Assembly (NCBI GenBank): GCA_050949255.1
Contig: JBMNFJ010000008.1
Span: 30,042-94,041, forward strand
DNA length: 64,000 bases
Source of the DNA: UBA3941 sp002385665
Lineage (GTDB): Bacteria > Bacillota > Clostridia > Caldicoprobacterales > UBA3941
Direction: 5' to 3'
Below the pieces are notes generated by a model. That model worked only from the letters and a program-made list of their open reading frames with translations, did no database searches and was not told the DNA's origin. The translations under genes were made by a program, and so were the position numbers. Numbering within the stretch: the stretch's first letter is position 1; each line of letters opens with the position of its first letter. Shown in pieces: positions 18,898-28,275 of the stretch.

Positions 18898-21800
18898 ATG
18901 CTAGAAGTATTCAAAGGATTTCATAAGAAGCCAGACTATCATAACCAATACATAACCCAAATAAACCGGGCACCTGCCCACTTTCCCTGGTCTGCTTATG
19001 AAAATGCTGAACAGGCCAGGCTGGATGGGAATTCCAAGTTTATATTATCCTTAGACGGGGAATGGGATTTTTTATTGGTAGATAGTCCGGAGGCTATACC
19101 TGGCGGCTTTAACCAAACTGATGCAGATCTGTCGGGATGGGGTAAGATAAAGGTGCCGGGAAACTGGGAACTTCAAGGATACGGAAAACCGGTATATGTA
19201 AATACCCTTTACCCCTTTAAGGACAAGATGGGGGAGAAGTATTTACTGAATATAGGCGAAAAGAAGGATTATGATATCTATCAAAGATATAATCCTCCTT
19301 ATGTACCGGAGGATAACGCTTGCGGCATCTATCGCAGGTCCTTTATGCTACCCGAATCCTTTGACAAGCGTAGCGTATTTATAAACTTCGGCGGAGTGGA
19401 GTCTGCCTATTATCTCTGGATTAACGGTCATCCGGTAGGCTATTCCCAGGACAGCAAACTTCCGTCAGAATTTGAGATAACAGAATACCTGACTACCGGT
19501 GAAAACTTAATAACCCTGGTAGTACTCAGGTTTTGTGACGGTACTTGGCTGGAAGGTCAGGACTACTTCCACCTGTCCGGTATATTCAGATCTGTAAAAT
19601 TAATAGCCAAACCGAAACTGCGCATTCAGGATTTTAAAGTGGATGCAAAGCCTACCGTTCACGGTGGCGGGGTTATAAATGCCCGCTGTTTTGTCAACAG
19701 GACAGAGGGATTTGCAGACTCTACCATAAGGCTTTCCCTCTTCGATCAGTCCGGCAAACTATTGATAGAGTGCACAAAACCCGTGGATACTACAAGCCCG
19801 ATTATGGGTATGGGTTCCGGATGGGGCTTTAAGGGGATGCGCCCAATTACCGAGTCCGCCTTCTTTGAACTTGAAGTAGATGATGTACTGCCCTGGGACT
19901 TTGACAGGCCAAACTTATATAGGCTTGTATTTACGCTGATAGATGGCAGCGGGCAGGAAACGGACTATGAAGCTCTAAACATTGGCTTTAGAGAGATATC
20001 CATCGAAAACAACGTCATCAAACTAAATGGCAAGCGGGTAGTCTTTAGGGGCACAAACAGGCATGAGCACTTCTGGCTGACCGGAAGAACCGTAAGCAAG
20101 GAGCATATGATAGAGGAGATCAAGCTGATGAAAAGGCTAAACTTCAACTCTGTCAGGACCAGCCACTATCCAGATGATCCGGTATGGTATGATCTCTGCG
20201 ATAAATATGGGCTTATGGTTGTTTGCGAAACCAATTTGGAAACCCATGGACTGGGGGGCAATTTAACCAACAATCCGGAATGGTCGGAAGCTATGCTGGA
20301 GCGGGCCAGACGTATGGTATTAATCCATAAAAACCATCCTTCCATAGTATCCTGGTCCCTGGGGAATGAATCCGGATATGGTCCCGGTCATGCGGCTATG
20401 GCCAACTGGATCAGGGAATACGATGACACCAGGCTGGTACAGTATGAGAACAACGATCCCGGCCTTATTGCCAGTGATATCAAATGTACCATGTACCCAA
20501 CCATGGAGCTACTTGAATACATGATTGCCGATAATAACGACAGAAGACCCATAGTGCTCATAGAATACGCCTATCAGATAACCAATTCCAGCGGGAATTT
20601 TGAACAGTTCAACCGTCTGGCAGAAAAATACGAGATCTTCCAAGGAGGCTTTGTATGGGACTGGCAGGATAAGTGCTTACCGGCGGTCAATGAAAAAGGT
20701 GAGACCTTCTTTGGTTTTGGCGGAGATTGGGGAGAGGATTTAACCGATTGGGTTTGCCCTTATTATATGTGTGCAAATGGGATCGTTATGGCAGATCTTA
20801 CGCCAAAGCCCAGCGGTCTTGAATTAAAACAGGCTCAATCCCCTATCATCATAGAGGCTGACAAGGAGGTCAAAGGAAGCTTTATAGCAAAGAACCGGTC
20901 CCAGAGTATCGGCTTTGATGAGTTATCCTTTGAATATGAAATCCTGGTACGCGGGGAGATTGTTGAGAGCGGGGATATTCATCTTCCAACCGGGGATAAG
21001 TCCCTTGATGATATTGCCTTTATGGTGGATCTGTCCTCAGTTGAGGATGAGACCAATGAAGTTTATATAAATATAAGGGTAAAGACTGCAGTTGACTATC
21101 CTTGGGCTGAGAAAGGCCACGAAATAGCCAATTACCAGTTTGAATTAAAGGGTCCGGCTCCTATTGAACCAAAGGTATCCTCAGACGGATGCGACCTGTC
21201 CATAGAGGTGAAAGAGACTCTTATAACAGTAAAGGGGCAGGACTTTGAGGTAACCTTTGATTCCGAGGACAACACCTTACTTAGTTATGAACGAAACGGG
21301 AAGGAATATATCCTAAGGAGCGGAGTGGAAAACTTCGATCGGAGCAGGACAGGCCTCCACTTAGAATCTAAATGGTGGGGAGAATCCAATGGATTATGGC
21401 CTTCCTTTATGCCCGGTAAATTGAAGAGGGTACCTTTAGCTGCGGACTATGGTGTCACCCAGAGAGAAGGTAATGCCAGGGTTATGTTTACCAACAGAAT
21501 TGACGGAGACAAGGGCAGCATATATAGTCAGGTTACCTACACCGTGTATAGGGACGGGGATATTGGGGTGAGTGCTGCCATAGATATAGACAGCAATTAC
21601 GTACACCTCCCGAGGGTAGGCCTTAGCTTTACAGCACCGGAAGGATTTAAGGCCCTGCACTGGTACGGTAGGGGACCGGGTGAGAGCTATTGCGACAGGA
21701 AACTGGCTGCGCCCGTTGGAAGGTATAGCTCGTCAGTTGAGGAAACCCATTTTCCCTTTGTGCCTGTCAGCCATAACGGCAGCCACGCCGATACCAGGTG

Positions 21801-22065
21801 GTTTGCCCTGGAGGACGAGGATGGCAGCAGGATCACCGTTGAGGGCTCTTTATTCTCCTTTGACGTACACCACAATACCGTGGAGGATTATTGGAATGCT
21901 TACCATGAGCACGAACTTGTACGCAGGGATGAAGTCTACATTAATATTGACGGTGCCATGGCTGGTATCGGTGGAAATATGGCCTGGTCCACCCAACTTG
22001 ATCCCAAGCATAAGGTTTTTGCAGGTAAGCATCACTTTGAGTTTTTAATGAGCTTTACCGATTAG
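18898..22065 (+). CDS. lacZ: glycoside hydrolase family 2 beta-galactosidase
   Basis: Large GH2 enzyme of 1055 residues, similar in length to LacZ, hydrolysing terminal beta-galactosides. Order: sugar-binding jelly-roll domain (PGNWELQGYGKPVYVN), immunoglobulin-like domains, TIM barrel with GTNRHEHFWLTGR, acid/base Glu in SLGNESGYGPGH near residue 490, nucleophile Glu in VLIEYAYQ near 555, FVWDWQD, then a C-terminal Bgal_small_N domain ending around WYGRGPGESYCDR. No signal peptide, so cytoplasmic. ATG 18898 was chosen because it has AAGGAGG 9 bases upstream; an earlier in-frame start would lie inside the terminator. Other beta-glycosides remain possible. Confidence 0.92.
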   Translation: MLEVFKGFHKKPDYHNQYITQINRAPAHFPWSAYENAEQARLDGNSKFILSLDGEWDFLLVDSPEAIPGGFNQTDADLSGWGKIKVPGNWELQGYGKPVYVNTLYPFKDKMGEKYLLNIGEKKDYDIYQRYNPPYVPEDNACGIYRRSFMLPESFDKRSVFINFGGVESAYYLWINGHPVGYSQDSKLPSEFEITEYLTTGENLITLVVLRFCDGTWLEGQDYFHLSGIFRSVKLIAKPKLRIQDFKVDAKPTVHGGGVINARCFVNRTEGFADSTIRLSLFDQSGKLLIECTKPVDTTSPIMGMGSGWGFKGMRPITESAFFELEVDDVLPWDFDRPNLYRLVFTLIDGSGQETDYEALNIGFREISIENNVIKLNGKRVVFRGTNRHEHFWLTGRTVSKEHMIEEIKLMKRLNFNSVRTSHYPDDPVWYDLCDKYGLMVVCETNLETHGLGGNLTNNPEWSEAMLERARRMVLIHKNHPSIVSWSLGNESGYGPGHAAMANWIREYDDTRLVQYENNDPGLIASDIKCTMYPTMELLEYMIADNNDRRPIVLIEYAYQITNSSGNFEQFNRLAEKYEIFQGGFVWDWQDKCLPAVNEKGETFFGFGGDWGEDLTDWVCPYYMCANGIVMADLTPKPSGLELKQAQSPIIIEADKEVKGSFIAKNRSQSIGFDELSFEYEILVRGEIVESGDIHLPTGDKSLDDIAFMVDLSSVEDETNEVYINIRVKTAVDYPWAEKGHEIANYQFELKGPAPIEPKVSSDGCDLSIEVKETLITVKGQDFEVTFDSEDNTLLSYERNGKEYILRSGVENFDRSRTGLHLESKWWGESNGLWPSFMPGKLKRVPLAADYGVTQREGNARVMFTNRIDGDKGSIYSQVTYTVYRDGDIGVSAAIDIDSNYVHLPRVGLSFTAPEGFKALHWYGRGPGESYCDRKLAAPVGRYSSSVEETHFPFVPVSHNGSHADTRWFALEDEDGSRITVEGSLFSFDVHHNTVEDYWNAYHEHELVRRDEVYINIDGAMAGIGGNMAWSTQLDPKHKVFAGKHHFEFLMSFTD

Positions 22066-22108
22066 TTCTATCCATGACTATGGATAACTGAAGATAGAAT
22101 GACGACTT

Positions 22109-22149
22109 GGGGACGGATATTCCTGTCATAAGGGGGGAATAACCGTCCC
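22109..22149 (+). terminator. GGGACGG palindrome after the beta-galactosidase
   Basis: GGGACGG-A-TATTCC at 22110 pairs with GGAATA-A-CCGTCCC ending at 22149, with a TAATTTTAA tail. The T run is weak, so it may act as a terminator or simply be a dispersed repeat of the GGGACGG type also seen at 18833 and 26083. Confidence 0.5.
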
Positions 22150-22165
22150 TAATTTTAACCTCTTG

Positions 22166-22246
22166 TGCCAGCTCAAAATCTTAGGTAATGAGCTATTGAT
22201 AAGAGGGAGCGATCAATAGCTATTACCAGGATATGATTGACTGGCA
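22166..22246 (+). repeat. 81-bp palindromic intergenic repeat, copy A
   Basis: Begins TGCCAGCTCA and ends TGACTGGCA, an imperfect terminal inverted repeat. Inside, GGTAATGAGCTATTGAT faces ATCAATAGCTATTACC with one bulge, so it folds into a long hairpin. A second copy in opposite orientation lies at 50001-50098 and shares most of both ends. It looks like a non-autonomous miniature element or a conserved structured RNA; no gene is encoded. Confidence 0.6.
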
Positions 22247-22378
22247 TAATGCGCTAATTTTATGAAACTTTATATATAATATCTATAGATATATCTAATC
22301 AGTAGTATCATGGTATGTTAATTTCCAAATTTAGTGTATAATATGGGTATAACCATTAACAAATTGAGGAGGTATACT

Positions 22379-23698
22379 ATGTCCGAAATCTTTAAAAACA
22401 TACCAAAGATAAAGTACGAGGGTCCTACAAGTAAAAATCCTTTAGCATTTAAGTATTATGACGAAAATAGAGTTATTTTGGGTAAAACCATGAAGGAGCA
22501 CTTACCATTTGCCATGGCTTGGTGGCACAACCTCTCCGCAACCGGCGCAGATATGTTCGGAGTCGGTACTGCAGATAAGAGCTTTGGTGCCCAGGTTGGT
22601 ACCATGGAGCACGCCAAGGCCAAGGTGGATGCAGGATTTGAATTCATGGACAAACTGGGAATAGAGTATTTTTGTTTTCATGACGTGGATCTGGTTCCCG
22701 AAGCTGACACCTTAGCCGAGACCAATGCCCGACTGGATGAGATCACCGATTATATGAAAGAGAAGATGGAAGCTACAGGTAAGAAGCTACTTTGGGGTAC
22801 AGCCAATATGTTTACCAATCCAAGGTATATGAATGGGGCAGGGAGCACCAATTCGGCTGATGTTTACTGTTTTGCCGCTGCCCAGATCAAAAAGGCACTG
22901 GATTTAACGGTCAAATTAGGTGGTAAGGGCTATGTATTCTGGGGTGGAAGAGAGGGTTATGAGACCCTTCTAAACACCGACATGAAATTCGAACTGGATA
23001 ATATAGCCAGACTTATGAGGATGGCGGTAGAATATGGACGCAGCATAGGTTTTGAGGGAGATTTCTATATCGAACCAAAGCCCAAGGAGCCTACCAAACA
23101 CCAGTATGATTTTGACGCAGCTACTGCAATCGGTTTCCTGAAAGAATATGGCCTCGATAAGGATTTTAAACTTAACATAGAAGCAAACCATGCAACCCTG
23201 GCAGGACATACCTTCCAGCATGAACTTCGGGTCAGCGCCATACACGGAATGCTGGGAAGCATCGATGCCAACCAGGGCGACTACCTCCTTGGCTGGGATA
23301 CGGACCATTTCCCCTTTGACGTATATGAGGCAACCATGTGCATGTACGAGGTATTAAAGGCCGGAGGGCTTAAAAACGGAGGATTCAACTTTGATGCTAA
23401 AAACCGCAGACCCAGCTATACCCATGAGGATATGTTCTATGGGTTTATCTTGGGAATGGATACCTTTGCCCTGGGTCTCATAAAAGCTGCCCAGATAATA
23501 GAGGACGGCAGGATTGACGACTTTATAAAGGAGAGATATTCAAGCTTTAACAGCGGAATAGGTGCAAAGATAATAAACGACGAAACAAATCTGGCTGAGC
23601 TGGCAGAGTATGCCGAGAAGCTGGGTGCTCCGGAACTTCCCGGATCCGGCAGGCAGGAGTATCTGGAGGGTATTATAAACAGCATACTCTTTGGTTAA
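22379..23698 (+). CDS. xylA: xylose isomerase
   Basis: Converts D-xylose to D-xylulose in the cytoplasm with two divalent metals. 439 residues, the class II length. Active-site signatures: WWHNL, FHDVDLVPE near 100, YVFWGGREGYETL near 185, YIEPKPKEPTKHQYDFD near 230, EANHATLAGHTFQHEL near 270 and SIDANQGDYLLGWDTD near 295. ATG 22379 sits behind GAGGAGG (22366-22372) and fits better than the in-frame ATG at 22334. A TATAAT at 22337-22342 may be part of its promoter. xylB follows 147 bases later. Confidence 0.97.
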   Translation: MSEIFKNIPKIKYEGPTSKNPLAFKYYDENRVILGKTMKEHLPFAMAWWHNLSATGADMFGVGTADKSFGAQVGTMEHAKAKVDAGFEFMDKLGIEYFCFHDVDLVPEADTLAETNARLDEITDYMKEKMEATGKKLLWGTANMFTNPRYMNGAGSTNSADVYCFAAAQIKKALDLTVKLGGKGYVFWGGREGYETLLNTDMKFELDNIARLMRMAVEYGRSIGFEGDFYIEPKPKEPTKHQYDFDAATAIGFLKEYGLDKDFKLNIEANHATLAGHTFQHELRVSAIHGMLGSIDANQGDYLLGWDTDHFPFDVYEATMCMYEVLKAGGLKNGGFNFDAKNRRPSYTHEDMFYGFILGMDTFALGLIKAAQIIEDGRIDDFIKERYSSFNSGIGAKIINDETNLAELAEYAEKLGAPELPGSGRQEYLEGIINSILFG

Positions 23699-23845
23699 TG
23701 TCAATGGCTTATATATCCATAATAGTTGGTTGATATTCTGTAGGCGAAGTTATGGTGAATGTCATCGACGCTTAAACCTGTTATAGATTGATTATAAGTC
23801 TGTTGGATTAGTATATTGAATCGCTTATTGGAAAAGGGGTGCAAT

Positions 23846-25312
23846 ATGTATTATATCGGAATAGACCTTGGCACATCAGCAGTAAAACTACTTCTGATGG
23901 CCGGGGACGGCACTATTGTAAAGAGTGTATCCAAGGAATACCCTATCAGTTTTCCAAGGCCGGGTTGGTCCGAGCAGGATCCCGAGGATTGGTACGAAAA
24001 TACCCAGGAAGGGCTGGTAGAGCTCCTTCATGGTATAGATAAGTCCCAGGTGGCAGGGATCGGATTTGGCGGCCAGATGCACGGGCTGGTGGTTTTGGAT
24101 GAGGAAGACAGGGTTATAAGGCCCACCATCCTCTGGAATGATGGGAGAACCGCGGAAGAGACCGACTACCTGAATGAAAAGATTGGGAAGGAAAAGCTGT
24201 CGGAATATACGGCTAACATTGCCTTTGCAGGCTTTACGGCACCCAAAATACTGTGGATGAAAAAGCATGAACCGGAGAACTACAGGCAGATACATAAGAT
24301 CATGCTACCCAAGGACTATATAGCCTATAGATTGACCGGGGTGCATTGTACGGATCCTTCCGATGCATCGGGTACCCTCTTCTTCGATGTTAAGAACAGG
24401 TGTTGGTCGGAGGAAATGATGGAAATCTGTGGGATAACCCGGGAACAGTTGCCCGACGTATTTGAAAGCTATGAGGTTGTCGGAACCCTTAAGGAGGAGA
24501 TAGCAGAAAGGCTAGGCCTTAATAATGATGTGAAGGTTGTGGCCGGGGCCGGGGACAACGCAGCCGCGGCAGTAGGGACCGGGACTGTCGGGGAGGGTAA
24601 GTGCAACGTTTCTCTGGGTACTTCCGGAACCATATTTATCTCCAGCAAAAAGTTTGGAGTCGACAAGAACAATGCCCTACATGCCTTTGCCCATGCCGAC
24701 GGCAACTATCACCTCATGGGAGTGGTCTTAAGTGCAGCCTCCTGTAACAAATGGTGGATGGAGGAGATCCTCAATACCAAGGATTTTCAAGGGGAACAGG
24801 AGGATATAGAAAATCTTGGCAGGAATTCGGTATATTTTCTACCCTATTTGATGGGAGAACGTTCACCTCACAATGATCCTAATGCGAAGGGGGCTTTCCT
24901 TGGTATGACCATGGAGACCGGCAGAAAGGATATGACCCTCGCCATGATGGAAGGAGTGGCTTTTGCCATCAGGGATTCCTATGAGATCGCCAAGGCCCTG
25001 GGAATCAAGGTAGAGAGGACCAAGATGTGCGGTGGTGGTGCAAGGAGCCCTCTATGGAGAAAGATCCTGGCCAATGTATTAGACCTAAAGGTGGATATCC
25101 TGGAGGCGGAGGAAGGCCCTGCCTTAGGGGGAGCAATGCTGGCCGCAGTAGGATGTGGGGAATATGCTTCCGTAGAGGAGGCAGCTGAAAGGCTAGTAAG
25201 GACCAGGTTGACGGTAGAGCCGGATCCGGAAATAGTAGCTCTATATGATGAGAGATACAAGGTGTACAGGGATATCTATCCACAGCTTAAGGGGATATTC
25301 CAAAAGTTATGA
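23846..25312 (+). CDS. xylB: xylulokinase
   Basis: FGGY-family sugar kinase, 488 residues, phosphorylating D-xylulose to xylulose 5-phosphate for the pentose phosphate pathway. The N-terminal ATPase motif is GIDLGTSAVK, substrate contact QMHGLVVLD near 80, second phosphate loop LGTSGTIF near 255, and the C-terminal signature CGGGARSPLWRKILANV near 395. ATG 23846 with AAAGGGGTG upstream is preferred over a TTG ten codons earlier. Together with xylA it forms the xylose pathway; no xylose repressor gene is in the window. Confidence 0.95.
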   Translation: MYYIGIDLGTSAVKLLLMAGDGTIVKSVSKEYPISFPRPGWSEQDPEDWYENTQEGLVELLHGIDKSQVAGIGFGGQMHGLVVLDEEDRVIRPTILWNDGRTAEETDYLNEKIGKEKLSEYTANIAFAGFTAPKILWMKKHEPENYRQIHKIMLPKDYIAYRLTGVHCTDPSDASGTLFFDVKNRCWSEEMMEICGITREQLPDVFESYEVVGTLKEEIAERLGLNNDVKVVAGAGDNAAAAVGTGTVGEGKCNVSLGTSGTIFISSKKFGVDKNNALHAFAHADGNYHLMGVVLSAASCNKWWMEEILNTKDFQGEQEDIENLGRNSVYFLPYLMGERSPHNDPNAKGAFLGMTMETGRKDMTLAMMEGVAFAIRDSYEIAKALGIKVERTKMCGGGARSPLWRKILANVLDLKVDILEAEEGPALGGAMLAAVGCGEYASVEEAAERLVRTRLTVEPDPEIVALYDERYKVYRDIYPQLKGIFQKL

Positions 25313-25341
25313 TATATTATCAAACCTAAGGAGGTTATATT

Positions 25342-26058
25342 GTGAGTAAAAAAGCTTTGATAGTTCAGGGTGGTTGGGACGGCCATGAGCCGATACAGGT
25401 ATCTGAGATATTTAAAGGAGTATTGGAAGAATCCGGATTTCAAGTGGAGTTGTCCGATACCTTGGATTCTTTTTTGGACGGGGAGAAACTCAAAACCCTG
25501 GATTTGATTATTCCGGTGTGGACTATGGGCCAGATTACTAATGAACAGATGTGGCCTGTTGTTGAAGCGGTTGCATCAGGGGTAGGCCTGGCTGGTTGCC
25601 ATGGTGGTATGTGCGATGCTTTTAGAAACTGCGTACAATGGCAATTTATGACCGGTGGAAACTGGGTATCCCATCCCGGTGGCGACGGGGTTGAATACAT
25701 GATTAATATAAAGAAGGGTTCAAGCCCCATAGTAGAGGGTATTGAGGACTTCCCTGTAAAGAGTGAACAGTACTACCTCCACGTAGATCCAGCCGTCGAG
25801 GTTTTAGCGACCACCCGGTTCCCGATTGTGGATGGTCCCCATGCTACCAACGGGCAAGTAGATGTTCCTCAGATCTGGACCAAGAGATGGGGCGCTGGCC
25901 GTGTTTTCTATAACGCACTCGGTCATCATGCCGATATCTTTGAGATAGAGCCCGCCTTGGAAATCATGAGAAGGGGTTTTCTCTGGGCTGCAGAGGGCAA
26001 GGAAATAGCCAAAAAAGAAGGCGCAAAGGTATACGAAAACCTAAGAAAAATGTTCTAA
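25342..26058 (+). CDS. ThuA-like (trehalose utilisation) domain protein
   Basis: 238-residue cytoplasmic protein with the glutamine amidotransferase-like ThuA fold. LIVQGGWDGHEP opens it, GLAGCHGGMCDAF near 90 corresponds to the nucleophile-elbow region, and GRVFYNALGHHADIF near 190 is the usual C-terminal ThuA signature. It starts at GTG 25342 after AAGGAGG. ThuA proteins often accompany Gfo/Idh/MocA dehydrogenases in sugar or sugar-acid oxidation, and such a gene lies just beyond, convergent. The exact substrate is not readable. Confidence 0.88.
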   Translation: MSKKALIVQGGWDGHEPIQVSEIFKGVLEESGFQVELSDTLDSFLDGEKLKTLDLIIPVWTMGQITNEQMWPVVEAVASGVGLAGCHGGMCDAFRNCVQWQFMTGGNWVSHPGGDGVEYMINIKKGSSPIVEGIEDFPVKSEQYYLHVDPAVEVLATTRFPIVDGPHATNGQVDVPQIWTKRWGAGRVFYNALGHHADIFEIEPALEIMRRGFLWAAEGKEIAKKEGAKVYENLRKMF

Positions 26059-26081
26059 AGAAATACTTCTAAAGAGACACG

Positions 26082-26128
26082 AAAGGGACGGTTCACTGTT
26101 CTTTATTAAACAGAAACCGTCCCTTTTT
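26082..26128. terminator. bidirectional terminator between convergent genes
   Basis: AAAGGGACGGTT and AACCGTCCCTTT form a perfect 12-bp stem with an inner CTGTT/AACAG pairing; the top strand ends in TTTTT and the bottom strand also in a T run. It separates the ThuA gene from the oppositely directed oxidoreductase. Confidence 0.85.
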
Positions 26129-26140
26129 AATCTGTTATTC

Positions 26141-27217
26141 TTATCCGCTGATTCTAACGGCATTAGCCTGAGCCTTCAGACAAAGCTCTGCAGCCTTAAA
26201 GGCGTGTTCCTGGGTCATTGCATTCTCGGTTCGATTCAGACAATCCAGGATCAACTCTCCGAAGAAGGGATAGCCGACTTTACCACTGCAGTTAATGTAG
26301 TGTTCTCCTTTTTCGTCTACAAGGAATAGATGGTCCGGCGTATTGTCCCGGGTGATATCTATATATTTCCTTAGTTCAATGTATCCCTTGGTCCCCAGAA
26401 TGGTTGTTCTGCCATCACCCCATGTACGCAAGCCATCGGGGGTAAACCAGTCGACTCTAAAGTAGTTGCTGGTACCATTATCCCCAAGTATCATGGCCTC
26501 GCCAAAATCCTCCAGCTCCGGGTATTGGGGGTGGGCGTAGTTGGCAACCTGGCTTTTGACAACGGTGGCATTCTTTTCACCTGCATAATACAGGTACTGT
26601 TCAGCTTGATGGCTACCGATATCACAGAGAATACCGCCGTACTTTTCCTTTTCAAAAAACCATTTAGGCCTGTTAGGAGCATTTAACCGGTGGGGTCCCA
26701 GGCCCAAAACCTGAATGACCTTGCCAATGGCTCCGTCTTTGATTAGTTCTCCGGCAAAGACACCGCTTTCTGTGTGGAGTCGTTCGCTATAATATACCAT
26801 ATACTTCCTGTTGGTTTCAGCTACCTTGGCTTTGGCCATTTCCAACTGCTCAAGGGTAGTAAAGGGCGTCTTATCCGTAAAATAATCCTTGCCGCTGTCC
26901 ATCACCCTCATGCCAAGGGCTGCACGTTCTGACGGGACGGCCGCACCAGCCACCATCATAACTTCTTTATCATCCAAAATCTCCGCCTCGCTGGAGGCAA
27001 CCTTGACCCCGGGAAAGGCCTTACAAAAAGCCTCTACCTTTTTGGGGTCTGGATCATAAACGGATTTTAGAAGTCCCCCGGCTTCAGTGAGACCGTTACA
27101 CATCCCATAAATATGACCATGGTCCAAGGCTATGGCAGAGAAAACAAAATCCCCCTTCTGGCAGACGGGTCTTGGCTTGCCTTTCGGCGCGTAGTTCATA
27201 CCATCAGTTCTTTGCAT
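26141..27217 (-). CDS. Gfo/Idh/MocA family oxidoreductase
   Basis: NAD(P)-dependent sugar or inositol-type dehydrogenase, 358 residues. The Rossmann half runs from FSAIALDHGHIYGM to about residue 140 with YFTDKTPFTTLEQLE, equivalent to the conserved EKP region (here DKTPF). The C-terminal half contains GGILCDIGSHQAEQYLYYAG, the substrate-binding GxHxxD-type segment. AAGGAG lies 10 bases before the ATG at 27217. It is convergent with, and probably functionally tied to, the ThuA gene. The dinucleotide motif is less canonical than usual, so cofactor preference is uncertain. Confidence 0.87.
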   Translation of the reverse strand: MQRTDGMNYAPKGKPRPVCQKGDFVFSAIALDHGHIYGMCNGLTEAGGLLKSVYDPDPKKVEAFCKAFPGVKVASSEAEILDDKEVMMVAGAAVPSERAALGMRVMDSGKDYFTDKTPFTTLEQLEMAKAKVAETNRKYMVYYSERLHTESGVFAGELIKDGAIGKVIQVLGLGPHRLNAPNRPKWFFEKEKYGGILCDIGSHQAEQYLYYAGEKNATVVKSQVANYAHPQYPELEDFGEAMILGDNGTSNYFRVDWFTPDGLRTWGDGRTTILGTKGYIELRKYIDITRDNTPDHLFLVDEKGEHYINCSGKVGYPFFGELILDCLNRTENAMTQEHAFKAAELCLKAQANAVRISG

Positions 27218-27290
27218 AGTATATCAACTCCTTATCCATTATCCACATCTTCTCCATAACAGGGTAATATCAAGACTGGAGGTGAGTTTT

Positions 27291-27581
27291 TTATAATTCT
27301 TCGTCGTCCTCGTCGTAGTAGAGGGCTTCTACAGCTTGTATCAGAGCTTCCATCTTATCCTCTTCCACAGGTTGGAACTCCTCCATATCTCCATCTAAAA
27401 CCACCTTCATTATGTAAAGCTCTTTCTCTTCACAATCACAATCCTGGCAATGGCAATCCTCATCGTAGGATGTCAGCAGGGCATACTCCTGGTCCTCATG
27501 ATAAAAATAGTCCAGAACCTCCATCTCAATCTCTACTCCGTCCTCATCGACAAAGACCAATATATCTCTTTCCTCTTCCAT
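27291..27581 (-). CDS. DUF1292 acidic small protein
   Basis: 96 residues, extremely acidic, with the DUF1292 layout: ILVFVDEDGVEIEMEVLDYF, then YALLTSYDE and a C-terminal helix ending YYDEDDEEL. A DCHCQDCDC cluster of four cysteines in the middle is unusual and might bind metal. DUF1292 proteins are common in Clostridia with unknown role; several lie near the yrrL/yrzB genes. GAGAGAGGT precedes the start. No operon partner is obvious. Confidence 0.82.
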   Translation of the reverse strand: MEEERDILVFVDEDGVEIEMEVLDYFYHEDQEYALLTSYDEDCHCQDCDCEEKELYIMKVVLDGDMEEFQPVEEDKMEALIQAVEALYYDEDDEEL

Positions 27582-27695
27582 GGGAAATACCTCTCTTTCA
27601 TAAGCAATTTAGATTGTAATCCCATTCTACCCCATCTTTTAATAGGGGGCAATGATTATTTAAAAATTCCGAAGTTATTTTCAAAAACATTAAAG

Positions 27696-27724
27696 TACTT
27701 TAGGTGATAAAAATGTGATATAAT
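27696..27724 (+). promoter_or_regulatory. extended -10 promoter of the PspC gene
   Basis: TGATATAAT at 27716-27724 is a perfect extended -10 (TGnTATAAT); no strong -35 is visible. It lies 70 bases before the PspC start. Confidence 0.45.
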
Positions 27725-27793
27725 TATCTGAGAAACAATAGATTAAAGCATTTAGGGACCGGTTAGGCCATTAAATATAGGGGGCTGGAAATT

Positions 27794-28216
27794 ATGAATA
27801 GAAGATTATATCGTTCAAGAAATCAGAGGATGCTGGCAGGAGTATGTGGCGGTATTGCAGAGTACTTTAATATCGATGTTACAATTGTGAGGCTCATCTG
27901 GGCTATACTTTCGCTATCTACCTTTGGATCGGGGCTACTAATCTACATTATAAGTGCCATTATTATACCGGAAAGGCCATTTGGCTATCAGGATAATGAA
28001 CCCTTTGCTAACGGGGATGGATTTCCACCGGTAGACAAGGCCAAGGCAATGTCTATTCTGGGCCTTGTTTTGATTGTGGTGGGCATACTGGCCCTTATAA
28101 GCGGATTGTTCCCTGTCCTGTGGAGGATTATCAGGCACGGTTTTTGGCCTGCTATTATAATCATCATCGGGATCATGCTGATACATTCGTCATGGAAGAA
28201 TAGCGGAAATAGGTAA
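27794..28216 (+). CDS. PspC-domain membrane protein
   Basis: 140 residues. The PspC domain (LYRSRNQRMLAGVCGGIAEYFNIDVTIVRLIW) fills the first 65 residues with its amphipathic/membrane segment, followed by a charged loop and two more hydrophobic segments (about 85-110 and 115-133). PspC proteins take part in membrane-stress responses, in Firmicutes often with LiaS/LiaR-type systems, but none is adjacent here. Single-gene transcript bounded by its own promoter and a strong terminator. Confidence 0.88.
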   Translation: MNRRLYRSRNQRMLAGVCGGIAEYFNIDVTIVRLIWAILSLSTFGSGLLIYIISAIIIPERPFGYQDNEPFANGDGFPPVDKAKAMSILGLVLIVVGILALISGLFPVLWRIIRHGFWPAIIIIIGIMLIHSSWKNSGNR

Positions 28217-28232
28217 GGCAATAGGATAGTAT

Positions 28233-28275
28233 AAAAAGGGGATGCTGTAAGATCAGAAACAGCATCCCTTTTTCT
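28233..28275. terminator. bidirectional terminator
   Basis: AAAAAGGGGATGCTGT and ACAGCATCCCTTTTT form a near-perfect stem around TAAGATCAGAA, with A/T runs on both sides. It serves both the PspC gene and the convergent NDH-2 gene. Confidence 0.85.
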
